Assembly: GCA_905193725.1 (NCBI GenBank)
Contig: CAJJPW010000038.1
Coordinates: forward strand, 1 to 12,358
Length of the DNA: 12,358 nt
Reading direction: 5' to 3'
From: an uncultured Eubacteriales bacterium
GTDB taxonomy: Bacteria > Bacillota > Clostridia > Christensenellales > Christensenellaceae
How positions within the stretch are numbered: position 1 is the stretch's first letter; every line of letters begins with the position of its first letter. The position numbers and the translations under genes are program-made. Below are positions 1 through 7,072 of the stretch, one piece after another. The notes below the pieces were generated by a model. It saw nothing but the letters and a program-made list of their open reading frames with translations. It was not told the origin of the DNA and searched no databases.

Positions 1-752
1 TCACTGTCCTCAATACTGGCAACTCGGATTGCAGCATCATTCAGACGCCTAATGGACAGACAGTGATGATCGATGCGGGAGAATCCGACGACTTTGAGCT
101 CATCTCCAGCTTTTTGCGAGAGAACGGCATCTCCACCATCCATACGGTAATCGCCACCCATCCCCATGCAGACCACATCGGCTCAATGACAGATGTCCTC
201 AACCATTTTGACGTGCAAAATTTTTATATGACCAAAGCGCGCCATTCTTCCAAACTGTATAAGGAAATGCTGGAAACTTTAGCTGCCCATAGTGAGACTG
301 AAGTCCATACCCCTAAGATCGGCTCTGGCTTTACTCTAGATGGAGTATCCTTCGTTTTTTTAGGCCCAATCGCCGAATACAGCGAGCTCAACGACACCAG
401 CATTGTGACCTATATTTCCTATGGCCAGAATTCTTTCCTCTTTGCAGGTGATGTGGAAAAAGAGGCAGAGGAGGATTTAGTAGAACTGTTCTCCAGTAAG
501 CTAGATGCAGACGTGCTCAAAGTGCCCCACCATGGCAGCAAAGGCTCTTCCACCAAGGATTTTTTGAAGATGGTGTCTCCTCAGTATGCCATCATCACTG
601 CTGATCAGGCAAACGACTACGGCCATCCAAGCGACAAAACACTCAAGCGCCTGCAAGACGTGGGGGCAACTATATACCGCACTGACCATAATGGTAATAT
701 CTCCATTGTGTCCGACGGCACCACTATCACTGTCACACCGCAAAATCCGTAG
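1..752 (+). CDS. ComEC-like metallo-beta-lactamase-fold hydrolase, 5'-truncated
   Basis: The frame is open from the first bases of the window (codon at position 3), so the true start is outside; a GTG at 63 is internal and not a credible start. The visible product begins with a beta-hairpin segment (VLNTGNSDCSIIQTPNGQ, then VMIDAG) that matches the start of the MBL domain of the ComEC/Rec2 competence family. The metal-binding HPHADHIG (HxHxDH) follows, then FLFAGDVEKEA (a metal-ligand Asp region), VPHHGSKGSS and a C-terminal IYRTDHNGNISI strand. All these are typical of this family, whose characterised members are metal-dependent hydrolases or nucleases. Whether this is a free-standing (perhaps secreted) MBL protein or the C-terminal domain of a larger membrane protein cannot be decided, because upstream sequence is missing. 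It points towards the - strand cluster and is probably unrelated to it in function. Confidence 0.85.
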   Translation, partial: TVLNTGNSDCSIIQTPNGQTVMIDAGESDDFELISSFLRENGISTIHTVIATHPHADHIGSMTDVLNHFDVQNFYMTKARHSSKLYKEMLETLAAHSETEVHTPKIGSGFTLDGVSFVFLGPIAEYSELNDTSIVTYISYGQNSFLFAGDVEKEAEEDLVELFSSKLDADVLKVPHHGSKGSSTKDFLKMVSPQYAIITADQANDYGHPSDKTLKRLQDVGATIYRTDHNGNISIVSDGTTITVTPQNP

Positions 753-830
753 TGGAAATACTTTCCTGAGGCCTTGCAATCTGCTTGGCCTTGGGAGACT
801 ATACTTGGGATATAAATTTAATGCAAAAAA

Positions 831-862
831 GAACCGTGCCATTTAAGAGCCGGCACTTTTTT
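831..862 (+). terminator. Possible rho-independent terminator of the MBL gene
   Basis: Arms GTGCC (836-840) and GGCAC (852-856) form a short GC-rich stem with an 11-nt loop, followed directly by a run of six to seven T. It lies about 80 nt after the MBL stop codon. The stem is only 5 bp, so the call is moderate; the stronger hairpin at 970-1004 lies behind it. Confidence 0.45.
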
Positions 863-969
863 GGCCGTTTACCTCATAATTTTACTTACACATTTTTTAC
901 GGTGCATCTTGCCTTTTCAAACACTAACCATCTTTTTATATTTTGGCTTTTTTCTTACATTTGACTTAC

Positions 970-1004
970 AAAAAAAGGTGGGTAAATATAAGCCCACCTT
1001 TTAT
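970..1004 (-). terminator. Terminator between convergent genes, serving mainly the dehydrogenase
   Basis: AAAAGGTGGG (973-982) pairs perfectly with CCCACCTTTT (993-1002) around a 10-nt loop. Read on the - strand, the stem runs into a T tract, as expected about 60 nt after the stop of the dehydrogenase gene. On the + strand it also ends in four T, so it could stop read-through from the MBL gene too. It sits in the 312-nt gap between the convergent genes; apart from the two hairpins I see nothing in that gap. Confidence 0.75.
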
Positions 1005-1064
1005 ATAATTTGGATTCTCTCATTTTTTCCTTTACATACGATAAAAGTAGCTCAGCTCATTTCT

Positions 1065-2087
1065 CTATAGCTTTACCAAAACCTTAAAGTGGTTCTGGTC
1101 TTCCATGCTAAAGTCAATGGCCTTCTGTAGGTCTTTTAGCGGGAACTCATCTGTCACCAGCCGTTCTAGCTCTTTATTGATGCAGCCGCTGTTGATCAGA
1201 TCTACCGCTCCTTTGAAGTCGATTTGCGGATGAATCCTCACCCCGTGCATTTTAAGCTCCTTGGCCACAAACGCTCCGGTATCCACTGGATAGCTCTCCT
1301 TGGGCACACCTACCACTACAATCATGCCCCGGGTCTTTACGACCTGTGTCATGAGCTCTGCCCCGGCTCTTACTCCAGACACTTCAAACACCACATCGCA
1401 ACCTTTTCCCTGACTAAACGCTTGAACCTGATCCATAAAATCCGCTTCCATGGGGTTAAATGCCTCGATGCCAAAGCTCTTGATAAATGCAATTCGGTTG
1501 GCATTGACCTCGCTTACCCCTACTTTTGCAGCGCCGCATTGTCTGGCAACGAGGGCAATGAGCAAGCCTATTGGCCCGCCGCCGATGATAAACACACTAT
1601 CGCTCATGCGCAGTCCGCTTTCTCTCACATCGTGTACTGCCACAGCCAATGGCTCTACTAAAGCCGCTACTTTGGCAGGAACCCCTTTTTGGAACTTATA
1701 TACCTTGTGGATGGGCACTTTAATGTATTCGCAAAAACAGCCATCGGTGTGTACGCCATATATCTCCAGATGTTCGCATACATTTTCATGCCCTTCTAGG
1801 CAGGGCTCACACACTTTACAGGCATTGAGCGGATGGGAGGTTACCAGATCGCCAATTTCCAAGTCTGTCGGATAATCGGTCTTGAAATCCACCAATTCGC
1901 CACAGTATTCATGTCCTAGCACAACCGGCACTTTGGCCGTTTTGTGATTGTGGTGATAGACATGCACATCTGTCCCACAGATTCCCCCATACACCAGCTT
2001 AATGAGTGCCTCTTCCTTGCCTATCTGCGGCACTTCCACTTCTTCTATTTTGAGCTTTCCCCAATCTTCTAAAATCGTTTTAATCAT
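1065..2087 (-). CDS. Zinc-dependent medium-chain alcohol/polyol dehydrogenase
   Basis: A 340-residue member of the zinc-containing medium-chain dehydrogenase family (sorbitol, threonine and RspB-like branch), expected to interconvert a secondary alcohol and a ketone with NAD(H) in the cytoplasm. Catalytic zinc ligands are visible as Cys37 (GGICGTD), His59-Glu60 (GHE) and probably Glu145 (LVEPLAVAVH). Structural zinc cysteines are Cys90, 93, 96 and 104. The Rossmann motif GGGPIG is at 169-174, and Glu193 ends the second strand, which favours NAD over NADP. The ATG at 2087 is chosen because GAGGGAG lies just upstream (2092-2098); an ATG eight codons earlier (2111) has no good ribosome site and adds residues before the conserved MIKTILEDWG start. 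It is the last gene of the - strand series, separated from the preceding ATPase by 430 nt and followed by a good terminator, so it may be its own transcription unit. The exact substrate is unknown. Confidence 0.9.
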   Translation of the reverse strand: MIKTILEDWGKLKIEEVEVPQIGKEEALIKLVYGGICGTDVHVYHHNHKTAKVPVVLGHEYCGELVDFKTDYPTDLEIGDLVTSHPLNACKVCEPCLEGHENVCEHLEIYGVHTDGCFCEYIKVPIHKVYKFQKGVPAKVAALVEPLAVAVHDVRESGLRMSDSVFIIGGGPIGLLIALVARQCGAAKVGVSEVNANRIAFIKSFGIEAFNPMEADFMDQVQAFSQGKGCDVVFEVSGVRAGAELMTQVVKTRGMIVVVGVPKESYPVDTGAFVAKELKMHGVRIHPQIDFKGAVDLINSGCINKELERLVTDEFPLKDLQKAIDFSMEDQNHFKVLVKL

Positions 2088-2182
2088 ATTACTCCCTCGC
2101 TTTATCTCCATACGTCGTTTTGTTTCTCTACAAAAAAGGCAATAAAAAACCAGTTTGCCCCATGAAGGCCAAATGATTTGCT

Positions 2183-2197
2183 GCGTCTTTTTGACGC
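2183..2197. promoter_or_regulatory. Inverted repeat, possible operator or small hairpin
   Basis: GCGTC and GACGC flank five T as a perfect 5-bp inverted repeat, 86-100 nt before the dehydrogenase start. The dyad form suits a repressor site, or a small hairpin with an A5 loop in the transcript. On the - strand no T run follows, so it is not a terminator. No second copy was noticed elsewhere in the window. Confidence 0.3.
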
Positions 2198-2267
2198 TCT
2201 CATAATTCTTGTTTTTGCTAGGATATGTTGAAATTGCTTATTAAAATTTTTTTGTCATATGCTGATG

Positions 2268-2443
2268 GGTTTTGTCTCACAGAACCAGGCCAACATCCCT
2301 ATTTCTCACCATGCCTGCATCTCAAATCAGCATCTTTTTCACATTAGCGTCTATTGCACCTCAGTAAGCATCTTTTTCACACGAGCACCCCTACTGGCAT
2401 CTGCCTTTCACACTAGTGCTCCGCCCATGCCGCCTTTTTCACC
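2268..2443. repeat. Degenerate ~31-bp tandem repeats (core TGTGAAAAAGATGCT on - strand)
   Basis: On the + strand the core AGCATCTTTTTCACA occurs twice identically (2329-2343 and 2367-2381). Weaker versions are TTTCACA ending at 2412, TTTTTCACC ending at 2443, TTTCTCACC ending at 2310 and GTCTCACA ending at 2281. The six copies end 29, 33, 38, 31 and 31 bp apart, so the period is close to 31 bp. Between the cores, weaker similarity is visible, such as GGTGC or GAGCAC about 20 bp downstream of a core on the - strand. It reads as a decayed minisatellite or as a series of binding sites upstream of the dehydrogenase. Confidence 0.5.
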
Positions 2444-2517
2444 GGCCCTTACAGCCACAACCGGCATCCTGCTTTCCGTCAGTGCCTGCTTGCTTATTTT
2501 TGCACAGCGCTTATTGG

Positions 2518-4023
2518 TCAGTTTTGGCCGAATCCTTGATTGGCCGCCGAGTAATAGACGATATTCTTCTTTGTGATTTGCTCTTCTCTCAGTTCCTTTA
2601 CCAGTTTGCCCTTCCGAAGCACTAACACTCGCTGACACATTCCGATGATCTCGTCGATGTTAGAGGAAAAGATGATCACACTGCCACCATTTAATATGAT
2701 ATTGTTTAAGATATTGTAGATCTCAATTTTAGACACAATATCTAGCCCATTGGTAGGCTCATCTAAGATGAATATTTTAGCCATAGATAGCAAATTTTTA
2801 GCCATCGCCAGCTTTTGCTTATCCCCGTTGGACAGCCCCAACACCTCTTGCTGTATCTGCTCATTTTTCATACCCAGCTTAGTGCAGTAATCCTTGGCCA
2901 GTCTCTTTTCAAACCGCAAGTTGATGATGTTGTTGGAGGCCACGCTTTGCATGTGAGAAAGGGAGATGTTTTTTACAATGTCCAGCTGGTAAATGAGGCT
3001 TTTTCTGTAGTCCTCTGGAATATAGGCAATGCCCGCTTGCAGCGCATCTCTTGGATTTTTAAAGGTCACAGGAGTTTTCCCCAACCGCATTTTTCCTTTG
3101 ATGATGGGCTCACATCCGGTGAGAAGGTTGGCAAGAGACGTCCTTCCAGATCCCATTTCTCCTGTCACTCCTAAAATTTCACCTTGGTATAGAGAAAAGC
3201 TCACCCCTTCAATAATCCGTTGGTCGTAGATATCCTCTACCTGCAAAACCGCACGTCCATTGGGTATTTTATTGAGCTTAGGATACTTTTGGATGTCCCC
3301 TTGGGCGATCTGGTTGATGGTCTGCTCCAAATCCAATTCTCTACAGTCCAGCGTTGCAGTTAGTTTTCCTTGTTTGATGATGGTGATATCATCGGCGTTC
3401 TGGATAATTTCATTCACGTCGTGAGAGATCAGGACAATCGAAGTGCCTTTTTTGCGAATTTGATGCAGCATACCAAACACTTGTTCCGTCTCTTTTTCTG
3501 TGAGTAATGCAGTAGTCTCGTCAAAAACAATCACCCTAGCATCCAATAAAAGGGCCTTGACGATCTCCACCATCTTCTTCTCCGCACTGCCCAACCTGCC
3601 TACAGGCGTGTCTATGTCAATAGGGTACCCCAGTCCGTCGAAAATATCTCTGGCACGTTTTCTCTGCTTACTATGAGAAATGAGTTTTAGCCCTTTGAAG
3701 CGATAAATGTAGTTGTTGAGAAATAGATTTTCCACGATGCTCATGCTATCTACTAGGCTGGATGAGTGCTGGAGCATGTAAACTCCTAGCTTCCCCGCTT
3801 TTTGCACGCTCAGGCTATCGTACTCCTGTCCATCGATGATAATGCTGCCAGAACTTGGTTGGATATCTCCGGCAAGCACTCGCATGAGCAAGCTCTTTCC
3901 CGCCCCATTGTCTCCGTAAATCGCATGAATTTTGTTAGGGTAAAGCTTCATAGATGCATTTTGCAAAATCGGCTTTCCATTTCGCACTACACTGACATCT
4001 CTTAATTCAACAACACAGCTCAA
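2518..4023 (-). CDS. Orphan ribose/galactose-type tandem ABC ATPase with divergent motifs
   Basis: A 501-residue protein of two fused ATP-binding domains, as in RbsA/MglA sugar importers. Domain 1 has Walker A GDNGAGKS (37-44) and the switch His201 (LISHD), but its signature is RLGSAEK (143-149) and its Walker B reads DETT (168-171) where DEPT is usual. Domain 2 has GEMGSGRT (288-295, Arg for Lys, as is common in this family), LSNGDKQ (397-403) instead of LSGGNQQ, and a normal DEPT (421-424). No permease or binding protein follows; the only such pair in the window sits beside the other ATPase. The start is TTG at 4023, supported by GGGGGG about ten bases upstream; the next ATG would remove the first strands of domain 1. 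It begins 46 nt after the DeoR stop and is probably co-transcribed with it. It could power the neighbouring permease, serve a distant transporter, or act in regulation. Confidence 0.85.
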   Translation of the reverse strand: MSCVVELRDVSVVRNGKPILQNASMKLYPNKIHAIYGDNGAGKSLLMRVLAGDIQPSSGSIIIDGQEYDSLSVQKAGKLGVYMLQHSSSLVDSMSIVENLFLNNYIYRFKGLKLISHSKQRKRARDIFDGLGYPIDIDTPVGRLGSAEKKMVEIVKALLLDARVIVFDETTALLTEKETEQVFGMLHQIRKKGTSIVLISHDVNEIIQNADDITIIKQGKLTATLDCRELDLEQTINQIAQGDIQKYPKLNKIPNGRAVLQVEDIYDQRIIEGVSFSLYQGEILGVTGEMGSGRTSLANLLTGCEPIIKGKMRLGKTPVTFKNPRDALQAGIAYIPEDYRKSLIYQLDIVKNISLSHMQSVASNNIINLRFEKRLAKDYCTKLGMKNEQIQQEVLGLSNGDKQKLAMAKNLLSMAKIFILDEPTNGLDIVSKIEIYNILNNIILNGGSVIIFSSNIDEIIGMCQRVLVLRKGKLVKELREEQITKKNIVYYSAANQGFGQN

Positions 4024-4069
4024 ACGCTACACCCCCCATCATCTATGCTATCTATCAAAACCTACCGCT

Positions 4070-4837
4070 CTATAGATTATAGCTTGTATATAGGGGAATA
4101 TTCATTTTATCAAAGAGTTGTTTGTATTCATCGTCAATATTCTCATTGGTAACTACTTTATCGATCATTTCGAATGTCCCAACCTTGACCAAACTTCGCC
4201 TGCCAAATTTACTATAATCGCACAGCAATATCATTTCGCTAGACATCTTCCTAGCGTATTTCATCACATCAGCCGCGTCTGTACTAGAAGTGTACAGCCC
4301 TGCGTTTTTATCCAGCCCGCTTACGCTGATAAACACCTTATCCACTCCGATGTTACTCAGAAATTTGTTGGTGAATTCTCCGCCTAGGGCGATATTTCCC
4401 TCCTCATATAAGATGTTTCCCCCGGTTAAGATGAGCTTAATATTGGGACAAGCTGCCAGGCTTGTGGCAATAGACACGTTGGTAGATACAATCGTCAGAT
4501 TTTTCTTGGGTTTGAGTTCCAGTGCAAATTGAAAACATGTAGTGCCTTCACCGATAAAGAGCACATCTCCATTTTCTACCAGGCGGGCGGCAATTTTGGC
4601 AATGCTATCTTTTTCCCTCTTTTTGGGTATTTCAATAGGCTCTGCAACTTCTTCTTGTTTTTGCAGTATAGCGCCACCGTGAATGCGAATCAGAAAACCA
4701 TCTTGTTCGAGTTTTTCCAAATCCCTTCGCACCGTTGCCTCTGAGACGTTTAACACCTTTACCAGTGTTGTGACCTCTATTTTGTTATTGTCCATTAGCA
4801 ATCGCTTAATCTTATCAATCCGTGCAGCTGCAAACAT
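4070..4837 (-). CDS. DeoR-family transcriptional regulator
   Basis: A 255-residue protein with the standard DeoR layout. An N-terminal winged helix-turn-helix spans about residues 6-56, with VSEATVRRDLEKLE and the RIHGGA wing end, both hallmarks of the family. A C-terminal sugar-phosphate-sensing domain of the DeoRC type follows, with GEGTT (96-100), LTGG (137-140) and CDYSKFG (206-212). Family members usually repress sugar or polyol operons and release DNA on binding a phosphorylated intermediate. The ATG at 4837 is preceded by AAAGGGAAAGAG. It lies between the importer operon and the orphan ATPase, on the same strand, and has its own candidate promoter and dyad upstream, which suggests autoregulation and control of the flanking catabolic genes. 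The inducer is unknown. Confidence 0.92.
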   Translation of the reverse strand: MFAAARIDKIKRLLMDNNKIEVTTLVKVLNVSEATVRRDLEKLEQDGFLIRIHGGAILQKQEEVAEPIEIPKKREKDSIAKIAARLVENGDVLFIGEGTTCFQFALELKPKKNLTIVSTNVSIATSLAACPNIKLILTGGNILYEEGNIALGGEFTNKFLSNIGVDKVFISVSGLDKNAGLYTSSTDAADVMKYARKMSSEMILLCDYSKFGRRSLVKVGTFEMIDKVVTNENIDDEYKQLFDKMNIPLYTSYNL

Positions 4838-4894
4838 TCTCTTTCCCTTTGTGAAATCAGTTTCTTATCATTTTGCCCAATGCGTCATATTGTG

Positions 4895-4923
4895 ATGTAT
4901 TCATTACATGCATCGCTATTATA
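4895..4923 (-). promoter_or_regulatory. Candidate promoter and operator of the DeoR gene
   Basis: On the - strand a perfect TATAAT (4918-4923) is followed within about 10 bp by the dyad ATGTA-N5-TACAT (4895-4909). The dyad would therefore cover the transcription start, a good place for autorepression. The -35 position holds no good match to TTGACA, so the promoter would be weak or activator-dependent. The leader would be about 70 nt. Confidence 0.35.
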
Positions 4924-4984
4924 ATTATTTTAGCATTTTTCTACATTTTTTCCTAGCCTTTATTTCACCTCATTTCCTCTAGCA

Positions 4985-5028
4985 AAGAAGAAATCGGCTG
5001 ACTAGGCGCATCCCAGCCAGCCAATTCT
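4985..5028 (-). terminator. Likely terminator of the GRE-importer operon
   Basis: On the - strand AATTGGCTG pairs with CAGCCGATT (+ coordinates 5018-5026 and 4992-5000), nine pairs with one G-U, around a 17-nt loop. A pyrimidine-rich T-containing tail (TTTCTTCTTT) follows. It lies about 20 nt after the stop of the binding-protein gene and before the DeoR promoter. The long loop and interrupted T tract keep confidence moderate. Confidence 0.5.
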
Positions 5029-5043
5029 TGGTATCATCTCTTC

Positions 5044-6051
5044 TTAGAATACAGGTTCTTCTGTATCTACATTCGACGCATCGATTCTAGTGGAAGGAAT
5101 TACGATATTCGTTTCAACTTCTTCTCCATTTAAAATCTTCATAGCCACGTCAAATCCTTCTTTGCCGGCATGTTCATACGTCCAAGTGGCGGTTTCTTCT
5201 CCATTTTTAATGGCATCAAATTCCTCTTTTTGACCATCCAGGCCAATCACTGCAAATTCGCCTACTCTGTCAGCGTCTTTGCACGCCTGCACGACGCCCA
5301 GAGCCATCTCACCGGAGCATGCAAAGGTAACATCAATGGTTCCCTTGGGGTTTGCCTGCAATACGTCTGTCATGGAGTCATAAGCAGCCGGACGTCTGTA
5401 TTCGCCAGGAACTCTAGATACGATTTTAATGTCGGGGTATTTTTCTAAAATTTCCAGGCAACCACCAATTCTATCCTCTGCTGTCTGATCGCCAGCGATA
5501 CCGTCGATGAGCACTACATTGCCCTTTTTAGAGCCGTATTTCTCTTTCAGTAAATCCACAATGTATTGTCCGATTTCCTGTCCAATCAACCTGTTATCGT
5601 TGGAGACGATGGCTTTGGCGTTTGTTCCACTAATGGGTTTCCCTACAAATATGTAAGGCACGCCTTGCTCCTCTACTTTGGTGAGCACTTGTCTGAGGCC
5701 TTCTGCCTGTGATGCCTGGATCATGAGAAGGTCAATGCCCTTGGCCAGCATATCCTCAATGCCAGCTACCTGTTTTACCACTTGGTTTTGCCCATCAGTG
5801 CAGATTACTTCTACATTGCCAGCTTTTTCTGCTTCCGCTAAAATCTCATCCTTTTGTGCTACCATGTAAGGGTGGTCAAGGCCTTCTTGGGATAGACCAA
5901 TGACGAACTTTTCCCCATCTCCGCCTTCCGGGGAGGCAGAGGTTTCGCCACCTTCAGAGGTTGTAGGCGTTTCTGCCTGACACCCAGTACCCACTGCGAC
6001 TACGCTAAATGCCATAATCACTGCCAACAAACATACTAAGATTTTCTTCAT
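5044..6051 (-). CDS. Sugar-binding lipoprotein of a ribose-type ABC importer
   Basis: A 335-residue extracytoplasmic binding protein (periplasmic-binding-protein-like, RbsB/Peripla_BP_4 type). The N-terminus has a Lys-Lys start, a hydrophobic stretch and Cys24 in VGTGC, a usable though not ideal lipobox (Gly at -3). A Thr/Ser/Glu/Gly-rich linker runs to about residue 47. The mature domain opens with FVIGLS and carries typical segments such as GIEDMLAKGIDLLMIQ, VSNDNRLIGQEIGQYI, DGIAGDQTAEDRIGG and FAVIGLDGQKEEFDAIKNG. It would be anchored to the outer face of the membrane and deliver its ligand to the adjacent permease. A strong ribosome site (GGAGGA, 6058-6063) sits in the 49-nt gap after the permease, fitting the high expression usual for binding proteins. 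The ligand cannot be predicted; pentoses, hexoses, polyols and autoinducer-like molecules are all handled by this family. Confidence 0.92.
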   Translation of the reverse strand: MKKILVCLLAVIMAFSVVAVGTGCQAETPTTSEGGETSASPEGGDGEKFVIGLSQEGLDHPYMVAQKDEILAEAEKAGNVEVICTDGQNQVVKQVAGIEDMLAKGIDLLMIQASQAEGLRQVLTKVEEQGVPYIFVGKPISGTNAKAIVSNDNRLIGQEIGQYIVDLLKEKYGSKKGNVVLIDGIAGDQTAEDRIGGCLEILEKYPDIKIVSRVPGEYRRPAAYDSMTDVLQANPKGTIDVTFACSGEMALGVVQACKDADRVGEFAVIGLDGQKEEFDAIKNGEETATWTYEHAGKEGFDVAMKILNGEEVETNIVIPSTRIDASNVDTEEPVF

Positions 6052-6100
6052 TTTTCTTCCTCCATTTTTTTATTGTTTGAATGAACCTACCCACTTTGAG

Positions 6101-7072
6101 CTATGCTTTTTTTCTCTCCTGCAAGCTCTGCAGTATGGTAGCCCCAACTATAATCACACCTTTAAAGATCATCTGGTAGTAGCTGGGCACGCTGATCAGG
6201 TTGAGCAAGTTGCTTAAGAATCCCATAATCAGTACGCCGATGATCGTGCCTATGACCGATCCCACGCCGCCTTTGAGGCTAGTGCCACCAATTACCACTG
6301 CCGCGATGGCATCCATTTCCATCTGGTCTCCCACTTTTGCCTCGCCAATGTTGAGCTGAGTCGCCATGAGAACACCGGCAAACCCGGCAAGCAGTCCGGA
6401 GATGCTGTAGATAGAAGTGGTGATCTTCTTTACGTTAATGCCGGAAAGCCGGCTTGCCTCTTGATTGCCGCCAATGGCGTATGTGTATCTGCCAAGAGGC
6501 GTGTATTTGAGTATGGCCCATGCGGCCACTGCTACGATAATGAACAAAATTGCCTGTACAGGGACTTCGCCAAATATTTTCCCCTGGCCAATCCATTGTA
6601 AATCTGGCGGTGTACCAATGATGGGCGAGCCGTCTGAATACAGAAGCCCCACGCCTTTTACAGCAGTCATCATACCCAGTGTCACAATAAAGGGCTGTAC
6701 TTCAAATACCGTAATCACAATGCCATTAATAAATCCTACTAATGCGCCAAACGCCAATGCCGCAATAAAGCAGATAATCGCAACATGAATGCCCTCTATG
6801 CCCGCACTGCTAAAGCTATTGTAAATACCCGCGATGAGCAGCGACGAACCTGCCAGTGTAGGGCCAACTGAGAGATCGATACCTCCTGTCAAGATGACAA
6901 ACGTCATGCCAATGCTGACAATGCCGATAATAGAAACCTGTCTTGCTACGTTCAGCAGGTTATCTTTGGTTAAAAATACTTCCGATAGACATGCACAGAT
7001 GATAAACAGTGCGAGTAGTACGAGAAACATCCCGTATTTGTTAAAAATCAACTTCGCCTTACTTTTGTTCAT
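6101..7072 (-). CDS. Ribose-type ABC transporter permease
   Basis: A 323-residue, strongly hydrophobic integral membrane protein of the RbsC family (BPD_transp_2). Visible hallmarks are a first membrane segment at about 14-34, LTGGIDLSVG (61-70), the loop AIGGNQEASRLSGI (199-212) and the ATPase-coupling segment EMDAIAAVVIGGTSLKGG (252-269), followed by further membrane segments and a basic C-terminus (QERKKA). Length is normal for the family. The start codon overlaps the ATPase stop in ATGA (7069-7072) and is preceded by GGGGGAAG, so the two are translationally coupled. Presumably it forms a homodimer in the membrane powered by the tandem ATPase encoded just upstream. Confidence 0.95.
   Translation of the reverse strand: MNKSKAKLIFNKYGMFLVLLALFIICACLSEVFLTKDNLLNVARQVSIIGIVSIGMTFVILTGGIDLSVGPTLAGSSLLIAGIYNSFSSAGIEGIHVAIICFIAALAFGALVGFINGIVITVFEVQPFIVTLGMMTAVKGVGLLYSDGSPIIGTPPDLQWIGQGKIFGEVPVQAILFIIVAVAAWAILKYTPLGRYTYAIGGNQEASRLSGINVKKITTSIYSISGLLAGFAGVLMATQLNIGEAKVGDQMEMDAIAAVVIGGTSLKGGVGSVIGTIIGVLIMGFLSNLLNLISVPSYYQMIFKGVIIVGATILQSLQERKKA

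Larger units (their letters stand above)
2088..2517 (-). promoter_or_regulatory. 430-nt non-coding leader/promoter region of the dehydrogenase
   Basis: No credible gene lies between the orphan ATPase stop and the dehydrogenase start. The region holds, in transcription direction, an array of degenerate repeats (2443 down to about 2268), an AT-rich stretch (2228-2260), a GCGTC/GACGC inverted repeat (2183-2197) and the GAGGGAG ribosome binding site. I could not find a convincing -35/-10 pair, so the promoter is inferred only from the length of the gap. I see no clear rho-independent terminator for the ATPase gene here. Confidence 0.4.

Noticed and set aside
861..1070. 69-codon hydrophobic + strand frame between the convergent genes
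   Set aside because: TTG start without a ribosome site, and it reads through the terminator hairpin at 970-1004; AT-rich DNA gives hydrophobic codons by chance.
2268..2443. CRISPR array
   Set aside because: Cores are short and mostly imperfect, spacing varies, and no cas gene is near.
2259..2638. Overlapping small frames on both strands in the gap between the dehydrogenase and the orphan ATPase
   Set aside because: No ribosome sites, low-complexity content caused by the degenerate repeats, and partial overlap with the ATPase gene.
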